From positions 1 to 32,068 of the forward strand of contig JAHDCK010000011.1 in the NCBI GenBank assembly GCA_020629915.1: DNA of 32,068 bases, written 5' to 3'. A model generated the notes under the pieces. It saw only the letters and a program-made list of their open reading frames with translations. It had not been told where the DNA came from and did not search any database. The position numbers and the translations under genes were made by a program. How positions within the stretch are numbered: position 1 is the first letter of the stretch; every line of letters begins with the position of its first letter. Below, one piece after another: positions 1 to 7,341 of this stretch. This DNA is from Saprospiraceae bacterium (GTDB lineage Bacteria; Bacteroidota; Bacteroidia; Chitinophagales; Saprospiraceae).

Positions 1-1278
1 ACTGATAATGCTACTTTGAATGCGCCTCAGCCACCTGTTTTAAATAATATAAATCCTACTAATCCAAGTTGCTTTGGAGGAGATGGAATAATTCAATTGG
101 ATGCTTCCGGAACTGGTATGCTTGAATATTCAATTGACGGGGGATTGACCTGGCAGACGAGTGGAGATTTTAACAGCCTTAGCCAGAATACTTATAATGT
201 CGTTGTAAGAATTCAAGGACTACAGGGATGTACAGCAAGCGATGTGGTAACACTTACTGCCGACGCCCCTGTTCAGGGAACTATTAGCATAAATTCAGAT
301 TATAATGGATTTAATATTAGTTGTTCCAATGAATCTGATGGAAATGCTACTGTTAGTGTTACAGGAGGCAGCGCTCCATTTTCTTACTCCTGGGGAAATG
401 GAGAAAATGCTGCAACTGCTAACTCCCTGATACCTGGATGGAATGTTATAACCGTTACGGATGTCAACAACTGTCCCTTTGTCGATTCCGTATTTTTAAC
501 CAGTCCTTCAGCTGTTTCTCTTTCCACTGATATCCAGTCTCCTAATTGTGCTGACACACCAGACGGCAGTATTGCCATCCAACCGGGGGGAGGTGTTGAG
601 CCTTATTTATATGGGTTGAATAACGGAACATTGCAGCCAGATTCTATTTTTAACAACCTTCTGGGTGGCAATTATTCTGTGCAGGTAGAAGATGCCAATG
701 GGTGTGCTACAACTGAACTTATAAGTGTTAGTGCGCCAAATCCTATTATTTTGGAAATCTACCGGGATACAACTATTAACTTAGGAGATTTTATACAATT
801 AAATACATTTTACAATAGCAATCCTGATACTATTATTTGGACAAATACGGAGAGTTTGAGTTGTGGCGATTGCCTTGATCCAATTGCTACTCCTTTGGTC
901 AACACGACTTATGATTTACAGATTATTGATATAAATGGCTGTTCAATATCGAGTGAAGTAACCATTAATGTTCAGAACAACAGTTCTATTTTTGTTCCGA
1001 ATGTTTTCTCTCCAAATGGAGATGGATTTAATGATAAGGTAACAGTGTATTCTAGCAAAGAAGTTTTACAGATTAAATATTTTAAAATATTTAATCGCTG
1101 GGGGGAGCAGGTTTATAAAGCAGAAAACATTCCTACGAATGATGAAACGTTTGGGTGGGATGGATATTTTAAAGGCAAACCCGTCCTGCCGGGCGTTTAT
1201 GTCTATGTCATTGAAGTAGAATTTTTAAATAATACGACAGAAATAATTGGAGGAGATATTACGATTACCGGGCATTAA
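1..1278 (+). CDS. T9SS type B cargo, SprB-like repeats (5' truncated)
   Basis: Frame 1 is open from the first base, so the N-terminus lies outside the window; the TTG at 16 is not a convincing start. The visible part has about three SprB-like modules rich in Gly, Asn and Asp, each ending in a pattern such as DANGCATTELISV. An Ig-like stretch with a paired-Cys motif (SCGDC) follows. The last ~95 residues are the gliding-motility-associated C-terminal (type B) sorting domain, with SPNGDGFND, FNRWGEQVY, WDGYFKGK and a final GDITI. In this family the domain directs export through T9SS and surface anchoring, and SprB-like repeats are typical of adhesins. The end of the protein resembles that of the 13863-17546 protein. 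A hairpin terminator lies 37 bases downstream. The family call is firm; ligand and role are unknown. Confidence 0.9.
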   Translation, partial: TDNATLNAPQPPVLNNINPTNPSCFGGDGIIQLDASGTGMLEYSIDGGLTWQTSGDFNSLSQNTYNVVVRIQGLQGCTASDVVTLTADAPVQGTISINSDYNGFNISCSNESDGNATVSVTGGSAPFSYSWGNGENAATANSLIPGWNVITVTDVNNCPFVDSVFLTSPSAVSLSTDIQSPNCADTPDGSIAIQPGGGVEPYLYGLNNGTLQPDSIFNNLLGGNYSVQVEDANGCATTELISVSAPNPIILEIYRDTTINLGDFIQLNTFYNSNPDTIIWTNTESLSCGDCLDPIATPLVNTTYDLQIIDINGCSISSEVTINVQNNSSIFVPNVFSPNGDGFNDKVTVYSSKEVLQIKYFKIFNRWGEQVYKAENIPTNDETFGWDGYFKGKPVLPGVYVYVIEVEFLNNTTEIIGGDITITGH

Positions 1279-1314
1279 GGCCCCAGTATTTTTATTCTAA
1301 CAAACAGCATAAAG

Positions 1315-1347
1315 CCCGTCCTTTCCAAAAGGGACGGGTTTTTATTT
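1315..1347 (+). terminator. Intrinsic terminator after the SprB-like cargo gene
   Basis: CCCGTCC (1315-1321) pairs with GGACGGG (1332-1338) around a 10-base loop, followed by TTTTTATTTT. It lies between two convergent genes, and the minus-strand stop codon (1342-1344) sits inside the T-tract, so it may also stop minus-strand transcription less efficiently. Confidence 0.85.
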
Positions 1348-1881
1348 TAAAAATAATACCTCAACTTTAGCTTCGGAAGTTTTGCCTTTTAAGTCCGTGT
1401 CCTTTTTTAAAATAGAATAACCATTATCAGGCTGGAAGCTCAAAAATTGTTGGGTAGAACCGATCATAGTTTCGGATTGTGATTCTATTTCCAAACGAGT
1501 GACCGCATTGCTTTTATCCTCGTAAATTTTCATAACTCTGACTTTCATCCCAGGATCATTTGCTCTGTAAATTCGGACTTTTACAGGAATAGTTTTTTCT
1601 TCATAATCGTATTTATTTAGCCAGGCAGATTTGTTGATGTCCAATTTTGAAAAGATTTCCAAATCATCTAATAAATCCATGTCCGGCCCTTCCTTCTCCT
1701 CCGACTCTCCGTTAATTGTAATGATTTTTTTAAAATTTGGAATTTTATCTAATGTTTTACTTTTTTCAGATATAAATTTTTTCAAATCAAAAAACTCAAA
1801 AGTTGACGATTCAGGTGTTTGATGCTGAGTGGTTTGGCAGGCCATCAGGCAACTCATCAATGCAATTAAAACATATTTCAT
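1342..1881 (-). CDS. Putative lipoprotein of unknown function
   Basis: This is a 179-residue protein. I chose the ATG at 1881 over a TTG two codons upstream, because MKYVLIALM then starts a compact lipoprotein signal with lipobox LMAC and Cys15 as the lipidation site. The mature part is mixed charged and beta-rich, with a Lys/Glu-rich linker at about residues 30-65 and no motif I recognise. A good Bacteroidota promoter precedes it: -7 box TACCTTTG at 1903-1910 on the minus strand, with TTG 22 bases further upstream. It is divergent from yedK and shares a 71-bp control region with it. Lipoprotein export is well supported; no function can be assigned. Confidence 0.8.
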   Translation of the reverse strand: MKYVLIALMSCLMACQTTQHQTPESSTFEFFDLKKFISEKSKTLDKIPNFKKIITINGESEEKEGPDMDLLDDLEIFSKLDINKSAWLNKYDYEEKTIPVKVRIYRANDPGMKVRVMKIYEDKSNAVTRLEIESQSETMIGSTQQFLSFQPDNGYSILKKDTDLKGKTSEAKVEVLFLK

Positions 1882-1902
1882 ATTCAATATTTTATTTTAT
1901 AA

Positions 1903-1935
1903 CAAAGGTAAACCAGAATTTGTTACTTTTGACAA
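1903..1935 (-). promoter_or_regulatory. Promoter of the 179-aa lipoprotein gene
   Basis: On the minus strand, TACCTTTG (1903-1910) matches the Bacteroidota -7 consensus TAnnTTTG. TTG (1933-1935) lies 22 bases upstream as a -33 element. The start codon is 21 bases downstream of the -7 box. Confidence 0.6.
1924..1931 (+). promoter_or_regulatory. Candidate -7 box of yedK
   Basis: TACTTTTG fits TAnnTTTG and ends 21 bases before the yedK ATG. No clear -33 box is visible upstream. It sits within the spacer of the divergent lipoprotein promoter, so the two promoters overlap. Confidence 0.5.
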
Positions 1936-1952
1936 GGTAGAAATAAAATACT

Positions 1953-2636
1953 ATGTGTGGCAGATTTTCATTTTCAGCATCAAGGGAAAAAGTAAACAAG
2001 CAGTTGGGTTTAGCTATAAAAATGGATTTAAAACCCAGCTACAATATTGCTCCTTCTCAGATGGCTTATTTGGTAACCCAGGAAAAACCCAGAGATGTAC
2101 AGCGTATGAGTTGGGGTTTGATCCCTCATTGGTCCAATTCGGTAAATGTTGGAGCCAATCTGATCAATGCAAGACGAGAAGGGATTGAATCCAAACCATC
2201 CTTTAGAATTCCCATCCGGAAAAAGAGGTGCCTCATTCTGGCGGATGGATTTTATGAATGGAAAAAACAGGGAAGGGAAAAAAAGCCGTACCGCATTGTA
2301 TTAAAAAATAATCATCTGATGGCATTTGCCGGGATTTGGGATTTGTGGATTAATCCATCTAATAATGTTCCTGTCAGTACTTTTTCTATTATTACCTGTC
2401 CGCCAAATGCAGAGATGAGTGAAGTACACAACCGAATGCCGGTTATTTTCAGGGAAAGGGAAATGATGCAGCAGTGGATGGCTGAACAATCACTGCAAGA
2501 AACCCTTGAATTATTGCAACCTGTTGAAAACGGAAGTTTAGATGTCTTTCCTGTTTCCCCAAAAGCGAATAAACCTTCTTATAATGAGCCGGATCTCTAT
2601 GAGCGAATAAAACTGCCTCCTACCCTTTTTGATTAA
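1953..2636 (+). CDS. yedK: SRAP domain protein (YedK/HMCES family)
   Basis: This 227-residue protein is of normal length for the SOS-response-associated peptidase family. Proteins of this family bind abasic sites in single-stranded DNA and form a thiazolidine crosslink through Cys2 once Met1 is removed. All the key residues are visible: MCGRF with catalytic Cys2, NIAPSQ (31-36), NARREG with Asn72, ADGFYEWKK with Glu102, and EVHNRMP with His159. The ATG start is fixed by the need for Cys at position 2. A strong bidirectional terminator follows 12 bases after the stop. No LexA box was recognised upstream, so SOS control cannot be claimed here. Confidence 0.95.
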   Translation: MCGRFSFSASREKVNKQLGLAIKMDLKPSYNIAPSQMAYLVTQEKPRDVQRMSWGLIPHWSNSVNVGANLINARREGIESKPSFRIPIRKKRCLILADGFYEWKKQGREKKPYRIVLKNNHLMAFAGIWDLWINPSNNVPVSTFSIITCPPNAEMSEVHNRMPVIFREREMMQQWMAEQSLQETLELLQPVENGSLDVFPVSPKANKPSYNEPDLYERIKLPPTLFD

Positions 2637-2647
2637 GGGTGGAAAAC

Positions 2648-2680
2648 AAAAAGCCGCTTCCGAATGGAAGCGGCTTTTTT
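2648..2680. terminator. Bidirectional terminator between yedK and the 78-aa gene
   Basis: GCCGCTTCC (2653-2661), loop GAAT, GGAAGCGGC (2666-2674) form a perfect 9-bp stem. AAAAA flanks it on the left and TTTTTT on the right, giving a U-tract on either strand. It lies between convergent genes ending at 2636 and 2716. Confidence 0.93.
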
Positions 2681-2715
2681 CAACAAACATCTATTTGCTT
2701 AGGCGCTTAAGGTAA

Positions 2716-2952
2716 TTATGCTAAAACTTCAAGTTCTTCTTCAATGACCTCCAAACGGATGTCATTTTCATTGATTAGCTCATACTCAAAAGAGAACTTG
2801 ATAGTTTTTAGTTGAGGTGTTTCTTCTTTTTCAGATTTAATTTCCTGATTTGCTTCAGTTTTTTCTGTATTTGTTTCCTGTGGCATACTCTGGCCATTTA
2901 CTGTTAGGAACCCGAAGAAAACTAAACTTAAAATCAAAACAAAATACTTCAT
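2716..2952 (-). CDS. Small acidic exported protein, unknown
   Basis: This encodes 78 residues from the ATG at 2952. An upstream in-frame start at 2991 would add 13 charged residues ahead of the signal and is unlikely. MKYFVLILSLVFFGFLTVNGQ is a signal peptide, probably cleaved near residue 20. The mature peptide is short, first Glu/Lys/Thr-rich and probably disordered (about 22-45), then beta-prone and strongly acidic with a Glu-rich tail ending EELEVLA. AGGTAATT 5-12 bases upstream of the ATG is a purine-rich possible ribosome site. The bidirectional terminator at 2648-2680 follows. No family recognised. Confidence 0.65.
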   Translation of the reverse strand: MKYFVLILSLVFFGFLTVNGQSMPQETNTEKTEANQEIKSEKEETPQLKTIKFSFEYELINENDIRLEVIEEELEVLA

Positions 2953-3436
2953 TAGAATTACCTTTTTTCTTTCGCTACTACAAATTTGCATTATTTTTTC
3001 CTGTCACGCAAATCGATTTTTAAGAAAAAAGCCAAACAAGTAATAAACTGTGACATTCAATTTAATCATTTTTATTCTAAAATACTTTTAATTATAAGGG
3101 TTGAGCAAGAGTTATAATTGAAAAAGCAGAATCTTATTTTTTGTGACATTATAAAGTTACATTTTTTCATTTTTCACATAAAAAGTGAAGATTAAATGTA
3201 TTTTTTTGTAACAAAATTCGTATTAAATTGAATTTTTTAATTTCCCAAATAGGTGTCGATTTTTATTACCGAGCACCTTAATTTCCCATTTTTTACATTA
3301 CATCATTGAATTTCAAGGTCGTTTTTAAAATTGTAATTAAATTCGGGTCAGTTTTATTCCAAGTTGCGGATAATTAAAATATTCGTTTAAAAACTCCGTT
3401 CTACCGATATTCAGTTAATCGAAACCTAATTTTGCT
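2953..3436. other. 484-bp AT-rich intergenic region
   Basis: No credible gene is seen. The stretch separates divergent genes and should hold both promoters. Visible structure: TGTGACATT occurs at 3049-3057 and 3142-3150. An 11-base direct repeat, TTAATTTCCCA, occurs at 3237-3247 and 3278-3288 and flanks a short imperfect hairpin (AGGTG at 3251-3255 with CACCT at 3274-3278). TAATTTTG, a -7 box match, lies at 3427-3434. Confidence 0.6.
3427..3434 (+). promoter_or_regulatory. -7 box match adjoining a start codon
   Basis: TAATTTTG fits TAnnTTTG but ends only 2 bases before the ATG at 3437, and no good -33 box is visible. If used, transcription would begin at or inside the start codon and give a leaderless mRNA. 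It could also be a chance match. Confidence 0.35.
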
Positions 3437-4480
3437 ATGAAATTTAATTTACTGTTGCTTTCATTATTATTGAGTATTCACTGCCTTGGGCAGGACTACT
3501 CTTATCAGTCAGATCGGGCCTTCCGAAGCCCAAATGAATTTATCGGATACACTTTTGTCCCTTATAAAATGGAAAACCCCAAGCAAGGCATCAAAAGCCG
3601 ACTGGGAACTGATGATGTTTCCTTTCGCATCAGCCGCAGCTATCTCTATGTAAATGGCGGTCAGTTTGAAGGAGCCTATAATATAAATACAATCAACCCT
3701 ACAGAGTATGGTTTTAAAATCCTCCACATGAATGCCCGGGATGCTACCATTCAAGGGCACATGAAGGTGATTTTAAACAGAATCAAACAAGTGGAAGCTT
3801 TGATTTTCAGGCGGTCACAAAAAGACCCGGAAATCATCTATCATATCATGGAAATTCCCCAAGATGTCAAGCAAACAGAAAAGGAATATTTTACGGATAT
3901 AAATGAATTGAAACTGGAATCCACTTCAGAGCTTTGGGGTAAAACCGTCCGTCCGTTTTTCCTGAATTTGCAAAAAACTCAAAATCGCCTTAGGGAAGAT
4001 GACGATCTTTCTATTTCCTTTGAGGAAAAAGTTACTGTAATTGATAAAACCAAAAAGAAAAAACAAAAAAAGCCAAAAAAGAAGAAAAAGAAAAAAGGTG
4101 AAGAGGAAAGTGAAGAAGGGTTAGAGGAGGAAGTAATGGAGGAGGTTGAAGAAGTTGTGGAGTTGGTTATAGATACTTCTACGATAGATACCGCTCAAAC
4201 AGATCCCAGAAAGCTAAAAATTGTCAAGGAGTATTTTTGTCATTTGAGATTTATCCAAACAGATGACGACGGAGATGAAAAGGAAATCAAAAAAGTCTAC
4301 CGGATAGAAAAATGGAAAGAGCGAAAAGATGAGGCGGCCAAAATGGATGAAGAAAAATATCAAATTGAATTTAAATCCAAGGATGTACCAGGTGGTGTTT
4401 TTTACATTTATCTAACGGGGCACCGGACTATTAGCTCTATGGAATTTGGGGGAGATACTTATAAAATGAGAGGATTTTAG
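3437..4480 (+). CDS. Exported protein with Lys-block/Glu-block segment, unknown
   Basis: This 347-residue protein begins with a clear signal peptide (MKFNLLLLSLLLSIHCLGQ). Residues 20-200 form a mixed alpha/beta region that I do not recognise. Residues 204-220 are almost all basic (14 Lys in 17), followed from 222 to about 242 by a Glu-rich run, so opposite charges lie side by side. The last ~85 residues look folded again (KEYFCHLRFIQ to the C-terminus). The segment is encoded by runs of A (six, seven, six and six in 4058-4096). Its TAG overlaps the GTG of lpxH by one base (TAGTG), indicating translational coupling. It is probably a periplasmic or outer-membrane protein; any lipid A role is only guilt by association. 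Confidence 0.85.
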   Translation: MKFNLLLLSLLLSIHCLGQDYSYQSDRAFRSPNEFIGYTFVPYKMENPKQGIKSRLGTDDVSFRISRSYLYVNGGQFEGAYNINTINPTEYGFKILHMNARDATIQGHMKVILNRIKQVEALIFRRSQKDPEIIYHIMEIPQDVKQTEKEYFTDINELKLESTSELWGKTVRPFFLNLQKTQNRLREDDDLSISFEEKVTVIDKTKKKKQKKPKKKKKKKGEEESEEGLEEEVMEEVEEVVELVIDTSTIDTAQTDPRKLKIVKEYFCHLRFIQTDDDGDEKEIKKVYRIEKWKERKDEAAKMDEEKYQIEFKSKDVPGGVFYIYLTGHRTISSMEFGGDTYKMRGF

Positions 4481-5229
4481 TGGGTAAAATTTATTTCGCA
4501 TCCGATTTTCATCTGGGCGTACCCGGAAAACTATCCAGCAGGGAACGGGAAAAAAAAATCGTTCGCTGGTTGGATCAAATAAAATCGGATGCGGATACGA
4601 TTTATTTAGTAGGGGATATTTTTGATTTTTGGTTTGAATTCAAAACTGTTGTGCCTCGCGGTTATATTCGGCTTTTTGGCAAGCTGATCGAATTAAAAGA
4701 TCAGGGCATTGACATTCAGATTTTTACCGGAAACCACGACCTCTGGATGTTCGATTATTTTACAACTGAATTTGAAATTCCCGTTCATCACAAGCCTATC
4801 GAAGTAATACATAGTGGAAAAAAGTTTTTTATTGGTCATGGAGACGGTCTTGGGCCAGGAGATTACGGTTACAAACGCCTGAAAAAAATATTCACGAATC
4901 CAATTTGCCAGTGGCTCTTTGCTCGTTTGCATCCCAATTTTTCCATTTCCCTGGCCTTGTGGTTTTCCCGAAGAAGCCGCCAAACACAAGGAACTATTGA
5001 ACCCTTTCTGGGAGAGGACAAGGAATGGTTGTTGATCTATTCAAATAAAAAAGTGGAAGAAACTCAATCTGATTACTTTGTTTTTGGTCATCGTCATTTA
5101 GAGATGAACCTCGCACTTAAAAACGGAAAAAGTCGTTATATAAATTTAGGAGAATGGTTATTTACCTGTTCTTATGCCGTTTTTGATGGTCAGGATATTC
5201 AAATTCATTATTTTGAAAAAGATATTTAA
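4480..5229 (+). CDS. lpxH: UDP-2,3-diacylglucosamine hydrolase (LpxH)
   Basis: This 249-residue calcineurin-like metallophosphoesterase matches LpxH, which cleaves UDP-2,3-diacylglucosamine to lipid X and UMP on the inner face of the inner membrane during lipid A synthesis. The metal ligands are in the expected order: Asp9 and His11 (SDFHLG), Asp46 (GDIFDFW), Asn85-His86 (TGNHD), His120 (GHGDG), and His204 and His206 (FGHRH). The insert with FSRRSRQTQ (162-170) is typical of bacteroidal LpxH. GTG is the start because it gives the family N-terminus and overlaps the preceding stop by one base. The next gene overlaps the 3' end. Distant homologues hydrolyse other nucleotide pyrophosphates, but the GDIFDFW and GNHD context favours LpxH. 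Confidence 0.9.
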   Translation: MGKIYFASDFHLGVPGKLSSREREKKIVRWLDQIKSDADTIYLVGDIFDFWFEFKTVVPRGYIRLFGKLIELKDQGIDIQIFTGNHDLWMFDYFTTEFEIPVHHKPIEVIHSGKKFFIGHGDGLGPGDYGYKRLKKIFTNPICQWLFARLHPNFSISLALWFSRRSRQTQGTIEPFLGEDKEWLLIYSNKKVEETQSDYFVFGHRHLEMNLALKNGKSRYINLGEWLFTCSYAVFDGQDIQIHYFEKDI

Positions 5230-6049
5230 AATATTTATTTTTATATTTTTAAATTCCTTCTACTTGCAGGCGCAGGATAGTTTGAAGCAATTGATCTTCA
5301 ATGCGGATACGATTTTAGTTGCTAATCAGATTTCAGACACGATGGTAAATGGAGTCTTAATGACCACGGATAAACTCCGACAGGTTTATCTGCTGGATGA
5401 TGAAAATGTACTCACCAAGTTTAATGCAAAAGGACAAGCACTTTTTAATTATCACTCTAATATTTATGGACCTCCGGCGCATATTGATGCGACTGACCCT
5501 TTTCATGTTTTGTTATTTTATCCTGATTTTGGCAGAGTTATTTTGTTGGATAGAACATTGAGTGCGCAAGATGAAATTGATTTATTTAATTTGAATCTGG
5601 AACAAGTGTCCGGGGTGGGACTTTCTAACGACAACAATGTTTGGTTATATGATAATTTTGCATTTAAAATAAAAAAGATAAGCCGCAGAGGAAAAGTTCT
5701 TTATGAAAGCGACAATCTCATTGGCAGTTTACAACAAGAAATAAATCCTAATTTTATATTAGAAAAAAATAACTGGCTTTACCTCAATGATCCGGAAGTA
5801 GGCATCCTGGTTTTTGATCGGTTTGGTCATTATTCTATGACTTATGAGCTGAAAGGTCTTCGGCAATTTCAGGTGTTGGATAATTTTATTTTATATAACA
5901 AAGATAGCGAATGGAAAACATTCAATTTAAAAACATTTGAAAAACTTCCCCTGCACGATCTCCCGAAAGATGATCGCACTCAAATCCGTCTTGAGAAAAA
6001 CAGTGCTTTTTTGCTAACTAAAGATCAATTAAAATTTTATAAGTTCTAA
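5213..6049 (+). CDS. Exported propeller-like protein, unknown
   Basis: About 278 residues from TTG at 5213. In-frame ATGs at 5174 and 5186 would add residues in front of the signal and overlap lpxH by 56 or 44 bases, so the start is uncertain. From TTG the protein begins with two Lys and a strongly hydrophobic signal (IFIFIFLNSFYLQAQ). The mature protein has repeated short strands with turns (FNAKGQALF, LSNDNNVWLYD, VFDRFGHYSM), suggesting a small beta-propeller or NHL-like fold. No catalytic motif is seen. It overlaps lpxH by 17 bases and is followed after 4 bases by the cytochrome b5-like gene, so it is in the same transcript. A cell-envelope role is a guess from context. Confidence 0.8.
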   Translation: MKKIFKIFIFIFLNSFYLQAQDSLKQLIFNADTILVANQISDTMVNGVLMTTDKLRQVYLLDDENVLTKFNAKGQALFNYHSNIYGPPAHIDATDPFHVLLFYPDFGRVILLDRTLSAQDEIDLFNLNLEQVSGVGLSNDNNVWLYDNFAFKIKKISRRGKVLYESDNLIGSLQQEINPNFILEKNNWLYLNDPEVGILVFDRFGHYSMTYELKGLRQFQVLDNFILYNKDSEWKTFNLKTFEKLPLHDLPKDDRTQIRLEKNSAFLLTKDQLKFYKF

Positions 6050-6053
6050 TCAA

Positions 6054-6284
6054 ATGCAAACTTTTACCCGCTCCCAACTGGCTCTAAGAAATGGTCAGGA
6101 CAAACCCGAAATCTGGGTGGCTTACCAGGGAAAAATTTACGATGTAACGAATAGTCGGCTTTGGCGAAATGGCAAACACTACGAACATTGGGCCGGGCAG
6201 GATTTGACTGAAGAACTCAAAGATGCCCCCCATACAGCCGAGGTTTTTGAGCGCATGAAACAAGTTGGAATTTTAAAAACATAA
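6054..6284 (+). CDS. Cytochrome b5-like heme/steroid-binding protein
   Basis: This 76-residue protein matches the small, soluble, stand-alone cytochrome b5-like family of bacteria. The domain fills the whole protein: WVAYQGKIYDVTNS (21-34) is the first strand pair, and GKHYEHWAGQDLT (40-52) plus APH (58-60) carry candidate axial histidines, His42 or His45 and His60. The eukaryotic HPGG motif is replaced by HYEHWAG, as is usual in this small subfamily. There is no signal peptide, so it should be cytoplasmic. It is the last gene of the run starting at 3437, and its stop is 3 bases from the stop of the opposing gene, with no hairpin between them. Heme binding is inferred, and the redox partner is unknown. 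Confidence 0.85.
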   Translation: MQTFTRSQLALRNGQDKPEIWVAYQGKIYDVTNSRLWRNGKHYEHWAGQDLTEELKDAPHTAEVFERMKQVGILKT

Positions 6285-6287
6285 ATA

Positions 6288-7340
6288 TTAATCTAAAGAA
6301 TACCATTTCTTTAAAATATTTTCTGCGGCTTTTCCCTGAGGCGTATAGTCTTTACCCGGATATCCTTCATGCCCCCGCATATTGGGAAACCATTTCCAAA
6401 TAAATCCACCTGCCCACCAATCGTTTTCCCACCACACTTCAAACAGAGCGTCCAAAGCTGTGGCTTGAGCGATTTCATTTTGATTAATTTTATTTATATT
6501 TTTTTCTAATATCCAATTTTTACCAGCACATCCATCCACGCACAAATAACCAAATTCTGTAAATAATATAGGTTTTTTTACCTTACAATGAAAACTATCA
6601 AGGTCGGAAAGCGGCTTTTGCCAGGCCTTGATCAATATTTTTTTATCCGGAGTTTTACTTTCATTCAAAGGGAAGTAAGCATCTATTCCGACAAAGTCAA
6701 GCTGCTCCCAAAAGGGAATATTTTGATAGTTGTCCCAATTAGCAGCATAGGTGAGTTTTCCTTTGTATTTTTTACGAATATTTAAAATTAATTTTCTCCA
6801 AAACTCAGGTCGCTGTTCTACAGATTTTTTAAACTCCGTCCCGACACAAAATAACTCTACGTCAAACTGAACAGCCAGCTCTAAAAAATCAAATATAAAC
6901 TTCTCATATCCATTTTCCCATTCCAGCCAGGATGCCTCATCTGCCAACTTCCAATCCCCTGTCCAACTACCTGGAATATATAGCTGAGGTTTAAGCATAA
7001 TTTTCAGATTAGCAGCCTTTGCCAAACGGAGCGTTTCCTCAATGCCCTCCCTTCGCTCACCCCACCATTGCCTTTCCGTGTTGTAATATACTTTTGAATC
7101 TCCTATTAAACTGTACCCATAAGGAATCACTGCTATCCAGGCAGCATCCACCGCCTTGACTGCCGGCATGGGATTATTGGGAAAGGGTTCCGGAGGTGCT
7201 ACAAAACTAAGGCCGTGCATTCGGTCTGTTTTATCAACAATACAAGATTGAGAATTCTGAACGGGAGCACATTGAATTAAAAATGAAATTATTATGTAAA
7301 TTAAAATATATTTGAACAAATGATTCATTTTTAAATACAT
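6288..7340 (-). CDS. GH113-like glycoside hydrolase lipoprotein
   Basis: This 350-residue protein has a lipoprotein signal with a Cys at residue 24 (FLIQC), so it is probably lipid-anchored. The body is a TIM-barrel glycosidase resembling family GH113 (beta-mannanase type). Strand-end motifs are MLKPQLYIPGSW (115-126), VGTEF with the presumed acid/base Glu169, GIDAYFPL (218-225), LFTEFGY with the presumed nucleophile Glu262, and the aromatic C-terminal GGFIWKW. ATG at 7340 lies one base after the stop of the upstream patatin gene; ATG at 7328 is an alternative. The two are very likely co-transcribed. The GH fold and catalytic pair are well supported; substrate is not, and mannan, glucomannan or another glycan are possible. 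Confidence 0.85.
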   Translation of the reverse strand: MYLKMNHLFKYILIYIIISFLIQCAPVQNSQSCIVDKTDRMHGLSFVAPPEPFPNNPMPAVKAVDAAWIAVIPYGYSLIGDSKVYYNTERQWWGERREGIEETLRLAKAANLKIMLKPQLYIPGSWTGDWKLADEASWLEWENGYEKFIFDFLELAVQFDVELFCVGTEFKKSVEQRPEFWRKLILNIRKKYKGKLTYAANWDNYQNIPFWEQLDFVGIDAYFPLNESKTPDKKILIKAWQKPLSDLDSFHCKVKKPILFTEFGYLCVDGCAGKNWILEKNINKINQNEIAQATALDALFEVWWENDWWAGGFIWKWFPNMRGHEGYPGKDYTPQGKAAENILKKWYSLD

Positions 7341-7341
7341 T

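Noticed and set aside
1829-2188. 119-codon plus-strand frame overlapping yedK
   Set aside because: It is out of frame with a clear SRAP gene, has no family signature and spans the divergent promoters.
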